A stretch of DNA of 39,481 nt from NCBI GenBank assembly GCA_022844165.1, contig JALHMH010000041.1, forward strand, positions 1 through 39,481. Reading direction: 5' to 3'. This document shows positions 1-7,593 of the stretch, piece by piece. A model generated the notes under the pieces. The model made no database searches, was not told where the DNA came from, and saw only the letters and a program-made list of their open reading frames with translations. The stretch's first letter is position 1. The number at the start of each line of letters is the position of its first letter. Both the position numbers and the translations under genes were made by a program. The DNA comes from Lysobacterales bacterium (GTDB taxonomy: Bacteria; Pseudomonadota; Gammaproteobacteria; Xanthomonadales; SZUA-5).

Positions 1-13
1 CCCGTTCGAGCGG

Positions 14-117
14 GCGCGCCGCATGCGGCGCAAGCTTGCCCGCTCTCACCCTCCTCGCGCCTCGATTCCGGCGCAAAGCCCTTCGCGATCTTCCGCGTTT
101 CCTCATGAAATATGCGG
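14..117 (-). repeat. Dispersed palindromic repeat, copy A
   Basis: This is a diverged copy of the element also found at 7521-7593 and, in part, at 34203-34236. Shared blocks, read on the + strand, are a 16-bp perfect palindrome GCGCCGCATGCGGCGC (16-31), the palindrome GCAAGCTTGC (30-39), a CTCACCC block, then TTCGCGATC, TCCGCGTT and CCTCATGAAAT at about 82-111. Relative to copy B it carries roughly 27 extra bases between the CTCACCC and TTCGCGATC blocks. It lies downstream of the AraC regulator gene. I see no coding gene in the first 227 bases. Homology with copy B is direct; the element's nature (REP-like or terminator-associated) is inferred. Confidence 0.6.
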
Positions 118-227
118 GTGAATGGCGGTGCGCTGGCGAAGTCGCGGTCCATGCTCGGCGATCGAGCCGCTTCGCGCTCCGTCCTTACGCGCGCGTGCCG
201 CTCGTCCGGCTTGCGCTCCAACTCGGT

Positions 228-1070
228 TCAGAGCGCCATTGCCGGGACATCCGCCGGCGACTGCGCCCGTCGCCATGCGCTCGGTGCAACGCCGACGCTG
301 TCGATGAACGCGCGCGAGAAAGCGCTCTGTCCGCTGTAGCCTACGGCCGCTGCGACCTGTTCCAGCGACCGCCCGTTGCGTAATAGATCCTGCGCGATGT
401 GCATGCGGTGCAGCGTCAGGTATTCGCCAGGTGTGGTGCCGACGATCTGCCGGAAACGATTGGCGAACTGGGTTCGCGACTGGCCTGCGAGATTCGCCAG
501 CGACGCCAGCGACCACGGCCGGGACACATCCTCATGTATCGCGACGAGCGCCCGGCATAGTCGCGAATCGGCCAGGCCAGCCAACACTCCCTGCTGCACG
601 CGACCACCATCGATCAATGCTCGCAAGATGAAGATCAGCACCACCTCGAACAGGCGGTTGACCAGTTGTCGGCTGCCGCAGCGCGGGGCAAAGGCTTCGG
701 CAAAGAGTACCTCGAGCACCGTTTGCGCACCTCGCAGATCTTGCAGCGGCAATGCAACAAACGGCGGCAGACCCAGCGCCAGTGGATGGCGATCGTGATC
801 GGCGAAACGCACGTTGGCGCAGGCCATGTCTGCCCCCTCGCCATCGGTGACAAATCGGTGCGCCAGGGGTCGTGGATAAAACAGCAGGCTCGGTTCGTCG
901 ATGCGCGCGCAAAAGCGCTCATGCGTCACTTCGACCACACCGCAGCGCACCAGGTGCAGCTGGCCCAGGCCGGGCGATGGCGCAAACTCGGTCAAGCCGC
1001 ACAGCGGACCAGAATGGAACATTTCGGCCGACAAGGTGAATCGCGACAGCAGTGCATCCAGACGATCCAC
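228..1070 (-). CDS. AraC family transcriptional regulator (cupin_6/AraC N-terminal type)
   Basis: A DNA-binding regulator of about 280 residues with two parts. The N-terminal half is a cupin-like sensor of the AraC_binding/cupin_6 type (FYPRPLAHRF near residue 70). The C-terminal AraC/HTH_18 domain spans about 175-275, with RTQFANRFRQIVGTTPGEYL and the second helix-turn-helix VAAAVGYSGQSAFSRAF. I chose the GTG at 1070 because GGAG lies six bases upstream and the product then begins MDRLDALLSRF, as in this family. A TTG start at 1082 would add four residues but has no ribosome binding site. It is divergent from the carboxymuconolactone-decarboxylase-like gene at 1180, which AraC regulators of this class often control. 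The effector is unknown. Confidence 0.88.
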   Translation of the reverse strand: MDRLDALLSRFTLSAEMFHSGPLCGLTEFAPSPGLGQLHLVRCGVVEVTHERFCARIDEPSLLFYPRPLAHRFVTDGEGADMACANVRFADHDRHPLALGLPPFVALPLQDLRGAQTVLEVLFAEAFAPRCGSRQLVNRLFEVVLIFILRALIDGGRVQQGVLAGLADSRLCRALVAIHEDVSRPWSLASLANLAGQSRTQFANRFRQIVGTTPGEYLTLHRMHIAQDLLRNGRSLEQVAAAVGYSGQSAFSRAFIDSVGVAPSAWRRAQSPADVPAMAL

Positions 1071-1179
1071 TCCGTTCTCCAAGCAATGAAAAATGAACTA
1101 TTCGATACGTAAAGTACGATTTGAGACGCTAGTTTGCGCTACACCGCATGTCGCGGCAACTACGTTGAGGAGAAAGTCC
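1071..1179. promoter_or_regulatory. Divergent promoter region between AraC regulator and CMD-like gene
   Basis: These 109 bases separate two divergent start codons, so they must hold both promoters and, by analogy with divergent AraC pairs, the operator. The middle (about 1085-1140) is clearly more AT-rich than its surroundings. A GAGGAGA ribosome binding site for the + strand gene is at 1167-1173. I could not define an operator with confidence. Confidence 0.4.
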
Positions 1180-1719
1180 ATGTCACGCGTTCCGTTGTTG
1201 AATGATCAAACAGCCGCCAAATCGAGCGCCGAATTGCTGGGGCAAATTGAGCGCGCGATGGGCGCCCAGCCCGCCATGTTCCGCGCAGTCGCGAATTCGC
1301 CCGCCGCGCTCAAGAGTATGTGGGGCAGTTTTGGCGCGCTTGGCGGCGGCAAGCTCGGTGCCGCTCTGGGAGAGCAACTGGCAGTGGCCATTGCCAATCG
1401 CAACCGCTGCGAATACTGTCTGGCCGCGCACACGGCGCTTGGACGAGGCGCCGGGCTGAGCCTCGAAACACTCGCTGCCGCGCAGCGCGGACGCGGTGCT
1501 GATCCGCGCACGCAAGCCGCTCTGAACTTCGTGCTCAAACTCGTCGATGCACGTGGCGCAGTGTCGGCTGGCGATGTTGCCGCAGTGCGAAGCGCCGGAT
1601 TCAGCGATGAGGAGGTGGTCGAGCTGATAGCGCACACCGCGCTGAACCTGTTTACCAACTACGTCAACATCGCCCTCGACGTGCCGGTGGACTTCGAAGC
1701 CGTGGCGTTGACGGCTTGA
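1180..1719 (+). CDS. Carboxymuconolactone decarboxylase family protein (AhpD-like fold)
   Basis: A 179-residue CMD/AhpD-fold protein. The redox motif CEYCLAAH (Cys77-x-x-Cys80-x3-His84) matches the ExxCxxxH active site of AhpD-type peroxidase-associated proteins, which reduce alkyl hydroperoxides or act as disulfide reductants. The C-terminal part (ELIAHTALNLFTNYVN) matches the helical end of uncharacterised peroxidase-related members. The ATG at 1180 follows a strong GAGGAGA site; the open frame extends upstream to 1093 without a ribosome binding site. The gene is alone, divergent from the AraC regulator and convergent with rsgA. A role in oxidative or electrophile stress under the AraC protein is inferred; no substrate can be read from the sequence. 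Confidence 0.85.
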   Translation: MSRVPLLNDQTAAKSSAELLGQIERAMGAQPAMFRAVANSPAALKSMWGSFGALGGGKLGAALGEQLAVAIANRNRCEYCLAAHTALGRGAGLSLETLAAAQRGRGADPRTQAALNFVLKLVDARGAVSAGDVAAVRSAGFSDEEVVELIAHTALNLFTNYVNIALDVPVDFEAVALTA

Positions 1720-1728
1720 CCTGAAACA

Positions 1729-1756
1729 CTGCGCTCAGCTCGCGCGCTGGGCGCAG
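1729..1756. terminator. Stem-loop terminator between convergent CMD and rsgA genes
   Basis: An inverted repeat with 11-bp arms, CTGCGCTCAGC and GCTGGGCGCAG, contains one T-G wobble and a 6-base loop TCGCGC. It is followed by TTT on the + strand and preceded by GAAAC, so it could serve both convergent genes. It fills most of the 94-bp gap. Confidence 0.6.
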
Positions 1757-1813
1757 TTTCGCTCGAACAAATCCGTTGCGCCTGTGTTGGGCGAGATCTG
1801 AGCCGAAACGTCG

Positions 1814-2860
1814 TCAGCGTTTGCGCCGCGTCACATCGCGCATGGCGCGGCTCATTTCAGCGGCGTACGACTTGCGGGCTTTGCGTTCCAGCGCACCCTC
1901 GCCGGCGCGGGCGACTTCGGCACTGAGCTTCTGGAAATTCGCGAAACGCGCGGCGTCGAGCTGGCCATCTTCGAGCGCGGCGCGCACCGCGCAGCCAGGT
2001 TCGCGTTCATGGCGGCAATCGCGAAAACGACACGTGGCGGCGAGCGCGGCGACGTCGTCGAAACTGTCGGCAACATCTTCCTCGCCGGTGAGTTTGATCT
2101 CGCGCAGGCCTGGCGTGTCGATCAGGCACGCGCCACCCGGCAACGGCAACAGCGCGCGCGAGACGGTGGTGTGTCGGCCTCGTCCGTCGGCTTCGCGCAC
2201 GCTACCGGTGGCCTGCGCGAATTCGCCCAGCAGTGTGTTGGTTAACGTCGACTTGCCGGCACCGGACGAACCTACCAGCACCGCGGTCTCGCCCGGGCGC
2301 AGTTGCACCGCCAGCAGGGCGCAGCTCTCGGTCGATTTGGCATTCACCAGATGCAGCGTCACGCCCGGCGCGATTGCGGCGACTTCGGCGCGTAAGGACT
2401 CGGCGTCGGTGTTTTTGTCGGCCTTGGTCAACACCAAGGTCGGGCGCACGCCGCTGCCGCTGACCAGCGTCAGGTACCGCTCGATGCGCCGCACGTTGAA
2501 GTCGCGGTCGAGCCCCGTCACGATCAGCACATGATCGATGTTTGCAGCCAGCGCCTGCCGCGTCTGGGTTTCGCCGGCCGCGCCGCGCACCAGCGTCGAA
2601 AATCGCGGCAGCATGCGCTCGATCATGAATTCGCAACCGCGCTCGACCACGAGACACCAATCGCCGACGCATGGCCGTTCGCTGGCGTCGCTGACCTGAT
2701 GGCGCAATTTCGGCAGCGCTTTCGCGGTGTAGGTCTTCAGGCCGTCGTGCACCACATAACCAGATCGATGCTGCTCGACGATGCGCATCAGAGCGCCCGT
2801 CGCGCCCTCCGGTATCGGCGTGCGTTCGGCATTCAGGCCAATGTTGGCCAGCAAGTTCAT
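1814..2860 (-). CDS. rsgA: Ribosome small subunit-dependent GTPase A (RsgA/YjeQ)
   Basis: RsgA is a circularly permuted GTPase that binds the 30S subunit and helps late maturation of 16S rRNA. The protein has 348 residues, the family's usual length. An OB-fold covers about 20-90. The permuted G motifs are in the expected order: G4 TKAD (145-148), G1 GSSGAGKST (197-205) and G3 DTPG (248-251). The C-terminal zinc knuckle is Cys277, Cys282, His284, Cys290 (CRFRDCRHEREPGC). The closing stretch is basic. Its ATG overlaps the stop of the upstream membrane-protein gene by four bases, so the two are translationally coupled. Confidence 0.96.
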   Translation of the reverse strand: MNLLANIGLNAERTPIPEGATGALMRIVEQHRSGYVVHDGLKTYTAKALPKLRHQVSDASERPCVGDWCLVVERGCEFMIERMLPRFSTLVRGAAGETQTRQALAANIDHVLIVTGLDRDFNVRRIERYLTLVSGSGVRPTLVLTKADKNTDAESLRAEVAAIAPGVTLHLVNAKSTESCALLAVQLRPGETAVLVGSSGAGKSTLTNTLLGEFAQATGSVREADGRGRHTTVSRALLPLPGGACLIDTPGLREIKLTGEEDVADSFDDVAALAATCRFRDCRHEREPGCAVRAALEDGQLDAARFANFQKLSAEVARAGEGALERKARKSYAAEMSRAMRDVTRRKR

Positions 2861-3621
2861 GGCTTACGTGACGGCAGTTTGCGCGCGATCTGGCGCGACA
2901 AAGAAAAGCGCCCACTGACATCGGCATAGAACTTCAATGCGATGAGCAAATACACGACCGCACTCTGACTAAAGGCGATGGCCAGGAAACCACCGAACAC
3001 CAAAGCAACATGCAAGATCACGACGCGATCATAGGCTGCAAACATGTAGGCCATGCGCGGCGTATCGGTGGGCGCGTTTTGTCGAAAGCGAAAGACATCG
3101 AGCACACCGAACAGCACCATCGCGACGATCGCGAGCATGCCGCCGAGCGTTAGGAATTCGCTTGCCCAACCATCGAACAGCATCGCAACAAACGCCAGGT
3201 GGCTGCCACAGAACATGCCGTAATGCATGACGAAAATCATCGGCGCGAAAAAATGCAGGCAGCCGGCGGCGGCCTGCGCCTGCGCTTTCTTCTGCGAGGC
3301 ATCAAGCGGACTGCGCTCCAGTGCCCGCTGTAAATCGTCGCCAATCAGCGCGCCGCGCAGGCTCATCATTTTGGCGACATGAAATATGCCGTTGAACAGG
3401 TTCTCGAGCCAAAAGAACCCGAAAATTGCGGCCGGCGGCCAGTCGAACACGATCAGGCCCAGAAGCAACACACCAGCGCCCAAACTCGCTTCCCACAGCG
3501 AGCGCTGCGGTGAAGACAGTGTCGTGAGCCGCGCGGCCAAATCGTCGCGAGAGAGCTGCGGCTTCAGCATTGTCTGGGACAGACGACCGGGAACCGAAGA
3601 TCCTGCGTCGACTCGTTCCAC
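2857..3621 (-). CDS. Polytopic membrane protein, DUF6498-like
   Basis: A protein of up to 254 residues with about six hydrophobic segments, including AGVLLLGLIVFDWPPAAIFG, HFFAPMIFVMHYGMFCGSHLAF, GMLAIVAMVLFGVLDVF and YDRVVILHVALVFGGFLAIAF. The FGFFWLENLFNG segment after the first helix resembles the W-x-E-N signature of DUF6498 proteins, whose function is unknown; I make that assignment from memory with moderate confidence. The start is uncertain: the GTG at 3621 gives the full length, and an ATG at 3570 gives MLKPQLSRDDL; neither has a clear ribosome binding site. It overlaps rsgA by four bases (ATGA), suggesting one transcript, although no functional link to ribosome assembly is known. Confidence 0.7.
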   Translation of the reverse strand: MERVDAGSSVPGRLSQTMLKPQLSRDDLAARLTTLSSPQRSLWEASLGAGVLLLGLIVFDWPPAAIFGFFWLENLFNGIFHVAKMMSLRGALIGDDLQRALERSPLDASQKKAQAQAAAGCLHFFAPMIFVMHYGMFCGSHLAFVAMLFDGWASEFLTLGGMLAIVAMVLFGVLDVFRFRQNAPTDTPRMAYMFAAYDRVVILHVALVFGGFLAIAFSQSAVVYLLIALKFYADVSGRFSLSRQIARKLPSRKP

Positions 3622-3694
3622 CGAGTCGATGATCCATCGCTCGCGCTCCGCGTTGCCGCGTCAAAGGCAGTCGCCCAGCTCTTCGTCACGCCAT

Positions 3695-5932
3695 TCACTT
3701 CAAGCGCCGCTCAAACCAGGCCACGATCGCATTGAACACATGCTTGCGGGTTGGTGTGCCAGCGAGGCCATGTTTGCCGCCGGGATAAGTCATCAGATCG
3801 AAAGCCGTGCCGCGGTTTTGCAGATCGGCCATCAGCATGGTCGAATGCGTAAACAGCACGTTGTCGTCGGCCATTCCGTGGATCAGGAATAGCGGCGAGC
3901 GCAGGCCTGCAGTGTGGCTCAGCACGCTGGCGGCGCGATAGGCTTCCGGATGCTGCGCCGGGTGATCCATGTAGCGCTCGGTGTAATGCGTATCGTAGAG
4001 CAGCCAATCGCTGACCGGCGCCACGGAGACGCCGGCGGCGATTTGATCGGAGTGCTTGGCCAGCATCATCAGCGTCATATAACCACCGTAACTCCAGCCG
4101 AAGACGCCGATGCGTTTTGGATCGACGTAACCCTGCGCCGCCAGCCAACGCACACCCACCATTTGATCGTCGACCTCGACGCCGCCCATACGCCTAAAGA
4201 TCGGCGATTCGAATGCGACCCCGCGCCGCGCGCTGCCACGGTTATCCAGCGAGAACACGATGAACCCACGTTGCGCGAGCACCTGGTCGAACAATCCCCA
4301 GCGTTCGTCCCAGCGGCGTTGCACATATTGCACGTGCGGCCCGCCGTAAACGCGTACGACCACCGGATACTTTTTGCTGGCGTCGAAGTCGAGCGGCTTG
4401 ATCAGTCGGTAGTGCAGCGTCTGCCCGTCTTCTGCTTCTAGTTCACCGTACTCGGGCGGGCGATGCGCCTTCTCGAAAGGATGATAGGGATGCCCTTCCT
4501 TCACCTCATTGGCATACAGCTCCGCGAGACTCTTGCCTTCTGCATCGTACAAGCGCACCTGCGGCGGCACGTTTGGCGTTGAGAACGAGGCTACGAAAAC
4601 TCTCGCGTCGCGGCTAAATGTTGCGTCGTACCAGCCATCCACCGCAGTCAACCGGCGCACCGAACCTGGCGCCTTGGTGTCGAGCGAGGTGACGAATACG
4701 TGCGCGTCGCGCACCTCGCCAGCGTTGGCCGAAAAGTACACACGGCGACGCTTGGCATCCACCGCCAATAGCCGATCGACCACCCACGGCCCGCGCGTCA
4801 GCGGCCGGATCAGGGCCCCATCCATGCCGCGTAATTCGAGGTGTGCGTAACCCTCGCGCTCGCTCGACCAGACGAATGACTTGCCATCGGGCAACACATG
4901 CAAATCGTCGTGCAGATTGACCCAGGTGTCGCTGGTCTCGGTCAGCAAAACGCTGGCGCTACCATCGCTGACGTTCACTTTGAGCAAATCCAGCGTGCGT
5001 TGATCGCGGCTTTGACGCTGCACCAACAGCGTGTTGTTATCGGCCCAATTCACGCGCGTCAGATAGATATCGCTGTTGTCGCCGAGGTCGACCTTGACCG
5101 CCTCATCGCCATCAAGTCCAACGACATACAACTCGACCAGTGCATTGGCTTTGCCCGCTGCCGGATAACGTTGTTCGATGACCTCCGTACGATCGGCATA
5201 AATTTCGAAGCGCCGCTCAATGGCAACCGGCGCCTCGTCGACCCGCGCGTAAGCGATGGCCGAATCATCCTTCGCCCACCAATACCCGGTGAGCCGGTTC
5301 ATTTCCTCCTGGGCGACGAACTCAGCCATGCCGTAGCTCACCGTCGCCGTAGCCTCGGGACTGATGCGACGTGCCTCGCCGCCAGCGACCGGGACGACGT
5401 ACAACGCACGATCGCGAACGAAACTGACGAAACCGCCCTTGGGCGAAAACTTCGGATCGGTGGCGAAACCATCGCTGGCCCGCGTCAGTTCGGTGACCGC
5501 GGCGTCAGCGGGCGCACCAAGCTTGTAGACATACAACGAGCCAGCCAACGGGAACAGCAATTTTTGGCCATCGTCGGAGAAATGGTAATCGACGATGCCG
5601 CTGACCCCAGCAATGCGCAGACGTTCGCGGCGCGCTTTTTCCTCGTCGCTCAAAACTTCTGCGGCGCCTCCGGTGAGCGCTTTGGCATCGACCAGCAGCC
5701 GTGTCTGCGCGCTCGGTACGTGGTACTCCCACAAATCGAGCGCATTCTGATCATCCTCCCGGGCGCGCAAGAATGTGACGCGCTGCCCATCGGGCGCTAC
5801 TTTGAGCGAACGCGGTGGCGTACCGGACAAGGTCGGCTCCTCATACAAACGGTCGATCGTCAGTGTAGGCACGGTGGCGGCAAGCAGGGGTGAGAGCAAC
5901 ATCGAAACGACCAGCAATAATGTCCGACGCAC
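3695..5932 (-). CDS. Secreted S9B family peptidase, dipeptidyl peptidase IV
   Basis: A 745-residue serine exopeptidase that removes Xaa-Pro or Xaa-Ala dipeptides from peptide N-termini, probably in the periplasm. A signal peptide (MRRTLLLVVSMLLSPLLAA) precedes the DPP IV beta-propeller (about 100-480), which holds the double-Glu motif QEEMNR (Glu209/Glu210) that binds the substrate N-terminus. The C-terminal alpha/beta-hydrolase domain has the triad Ser614 (GWSYGGYM), Asp689/690 (GMADDNV) and His721 (GGKHG). The double-Glu motif separates it from acylaminoacyl-peptidase relatives. The start is GTG, with GGGA nine bases upstream. It is divergent from the small lipoprotein gene. Such enzymes support growth on protein in Lysobacterales. 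Confidence 0.94.
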   Translation of the reverse strand: MRRTLLLVVSMLLSPLLAATVPTLTIDRLYEEPTLSGTPPRSLKVAPDGQRVTFLRAREDDQNALDLWEYHVPSAQTRLLVDAKALTGGAAEVLSDEEKARRERLRIAGVSGIVDYHFSDDGQKLLFPLAGSLYVYKLGAPADAAVTELTRASDGFATDPKFSPKGGFVSFVRDRALYVVPVAGGEARRISPEATATVSYGMAEFVAQEEMNRLTGYWWAKDDSAIAYARVDEAPVAIERRFEIYADRTEVIEQRYPAAGKANALVELYVVGLDGDEAVKVDLGDNSDIYLTRVNWADNNTLLVQRQSRDQRTLDLLKVNVSDGSASVLLTETSDTWVNLHDDLHVLPDGKSFVWSSEREGYAHLELRGMDGALIRPLTRGPWVVDRLLAVDAKRRRVYFSANAGEVRDAHVFVTSLDTKAPGSVRRLTAVDGWYDATFSRDARVFVASFSTPNVPPQVRLYDAEGKSLAELYANEVKEGHPYHPFEKAHRPPEYGELEAEDGQTLHYRLIKPLDFDASKKYPVVVRVYGGPHVQYVQRRWDERWGLFDQVLAQRGFIVFSLDNRGSARRGVAFESPIFRRMGGVEVDDQMVGVRWLAAQGYVDPKRIGVFGWSYGGYMTLMMLAKHSDQIAAGVSVAPVSDWLLYDTHYTERYMDHPAQHPEAYRAASVLSHTAGLRSPLFLIHGMADDNVLFTHSTMLMADLQNRGTAFDLMTYPGGKHGLAGTPTRKHVFNAIVAWFERRLK

Positions 5933-6010
5933 AAGGGCAATCCCAGCGGTGGCGAGAACGCGATTCTATCGGTGTAAACTGCTGCCGTGATTGTCCAAGG
6001 ATATCTATCG

Positions 6011-6208
6011 ATGCGTGCCGTGCTGCTTTTTTCGCTGCTCATGCTTGCCGCCTGCGGCAGCGATACGCCACCCCCGCCGCCCGAACCTGCGCCACGACAG
6101 GCCACGGTTTTCGACGATCAGCTCAAGGCGATCGACAAGGCGAAGAGTGTCGAGGAGATCGACAAGAAGCGGCTGGAAGAGATGGACAAACAGATTGATG
6201 CGCAATAG
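6011..6208 (+). CDS. Small lipoprotein
   Basis: A 65-residue predicted lipoprotein. The N-terminus MRAVLLFSLLMLAACGSD ends in a lipobox (LAAC). A proline-rich stretch (TPPPPPEPAP) follows, then a charged, probably helical tail (DDQLKAIDKAKSVEEIDKKRLEEMDKQIDAQ) with heptad-like spacing. The ATG at 6011 is preferred over the GTG at 5987 because AAGGA sits nine bases upstream and the signal peptide then starts properly. It resembles unnamed short lipoproteins found singly in many gammaproteobacteria. The function is unknown. It converges with the oxidoreductase gene, leaving only six bases between the stops. Confidence 0.8.
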   Translation: MRAVLLFSLLMLAACGSDTPPPPPEPAPRQATVFDDQLKAIDKAKSVEEIDKKRLEEMDKQIDAQ

Positions 6209-6214
6209 CGCACG

Positions 6215-7465
6215 TCAACGCCAGCGATCCCTGGCCTGCAGCCACCAATAAGTAGCCTGTGCGCCCAAATAACCGAACGGGCGGTGGGTCGACGGCAGTC
6301 CAAATGCGCGATAGCGACGATAACTGTCGTCGCCGTTCGCAATCGCAGCGGCGAGCACTTCGCCGGCCGCCGTTGTGGTCGCGAGGCCATGGCCGCCGAA
6401 GGCCTGCGCAAACCACAGTCCTGGCGCAAGCGCCCCGATTTGCGGCATTTCGTGGCGCGCGTAACTCATCAGGCCGCTCCAGGCGAAATCGACGCGCACC
6501 TCTGCCAGCTGCGGATACACGCGCAGCAGATCGCGCTTGAGCAGCCGCGCCACGGCTGCCGGCGCTCGATCCAGAATCGAAATACGCCCGCCCCATAAGA
6601 TGCGCGTGTCCGGCAGCGCCCGGTAATAGTCGAACGCAAACCGTGTGTCGTAAACCGCTGCGCGTGTCGCGATCGCTCCGATCAGGCGCTCGCCCAGCGG
6701 TTCCGTCGCGATCACATACGTTGCGATCGGCAGCAAGGCGCGCGCCAGCGACGGCACCAGTCGGCCCAGATAGCCGCCGCCGCATACGACGACGTGTTCG
6801 GCATCGATGTTGCTGTCATCGATCTGCACTCGCCAACCGGCGCCATTGGGCTGAATGCCGCTCGCACGATAGCCTTCTGCAACCTTCACGCCGAGCGAAA
6901 CGGCGCCACGCGCCAGACCGCGCGCAAGGTTGAGCGGATGCACGTGAAACCCATCGGGTTCGAAAAGCGCGCCGCTGTAGCGCTCGGTTCGCAGCATCGT
7001 GCGCAGCTCAGCTCGCGACACTTCGGGCCACTCGATGTCGTAGTGTTCGGCCAGCAGTTGCCGCCGCTGCTGCAATACCCGCGCGTCATCGAACCAATTG
7101 GTCCATAACACACCGCTATCGACCGGATCGCAGGCGATGGCGTACGTCTCGATCCGTTCGCGGATGCGTCGCATCGCGCGGCGCGTTGAGTCGTAAAGCC
7201 ATCGGGCATCGTCGCGTCCCACCTGATCGATCAGATCCGACTCGCCGAGGGAATACCCGGCAAATACGAAACCGCCGTTGCGGCCCGACGCACCATGGCC
7301 GATCGATTGCGCTTCGAGCAACAACACATCGGACACACCGCGCTCTGCCAGACCCAGCGCGGTCGCCAATCCGGCATAACCGCCGCCGATCACCACCACG
7401 CGCGCATCTCCGGGCGCGACAGTGTCGTAGGATTCGGCAACGGTGCTGGCGTAGTAGGTGGACAA
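6215..7465 (-). CDS. FAD-dependent oxidoreductase, DAO family (PuuB/OrdL-like)
   Basis: A 416-residue D-amino-acid-oxidase-fold flavoprotein. The Rossmann dinucleotide motif VVVIGGGYAGLATALGLAERG is at 23-43, the acidic end of beta-2 is Glu51, and GASGRNGG (58-65) is typical of PuuB (gamma-glutamylputrescine oxidase), OrdL and related amine oxidases. The C-terminal FAD-contact segment is GLWFAQAFGGHGLATTTAAGEVLAAAI. The family oxidises primary or secondary amines to an imine with release of peroxide. No puuA, puuC or puuD neighbour is present, so the substrate cannot be assigned. It lies downstream of the gspE-like gene on the same strand, but a repeat element separates them. Confidence 0.88.
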   Translation of the reverse strand: MSTYYASTVAESYDTVAPGDARVVVIGGGYAGLATALGLAERGVSDVLLLEAQSIGHGASGRNGGFVFAGYSLGESDLIDQVGRDDARWLYDSTRRAMRRIRERIETYAIACDPVDSGVLWTNWFDDARVLQQRRQLLAEHYDIEWPEVSRAELRTMLRTERYSGALFEPDGFHVHPLNLARGLARGAVSLGVKVAEGYRASGIQPNGAGWRVQIDDSNIDAEHVVVCGGGYLGRLVPSLARALLPIATYVIATEPLGERLIGAIATRAAVYDTRFAFDYYRALPDTRILWGGRISILDRAPAAVARLLKRDLLRVYPQLAEVRVDFAWSGLMSYARHEMPQIGALAPGLWFAQAFGGHGLATTTAAGEVLAAAIANGDDSYRRYRAFGLPSTHRPFGYLGAQATYWWLQARDRWR

Positions 7466-7520
7466 GGGGATTTCTCAGGCTGACCGTTCGTTCCGCAAAG
7501 GCGCTCAAGTCCAGCGCGCA

Positions 7521-7593
7521 GCTCGCGCCGCGCAAGCTTGCCGGCCCTCACCCTTCGCGATCATCCGCGTTCCCTCATGAAATGTCCGGACTA
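7521..7593 (-). repeat. Dispersed repeat, copy B, starting at the gspE-like stop codon
   Basis: On the minus strand the element begins with the TAG stop of the upstream gene and reads TAGTCCGGACATTTCATGA, followed by a CGCGGATGATCGCGAAGGG block, a GGTGAGGGCCGG block and the palindrome GCAAGCTTGC (7532-7541). Copy A (14-117) shares nearly the whole layout, and copy C (34203-34236) shares the first part, again starting at a TAG stop. It fills most of the 125-bp gap between the gspE-like and oxidoreductase genes. Confidence 0.65.

Noticed and set aside
4898..5893. A 331-codon open frame on the plus strand opposite the dipeptidyl peptidase gene
   Set aside because: It is the mirror of a gene with a full catalytic triad; high GC content leaves long antisense frames open, and no domain is visible.
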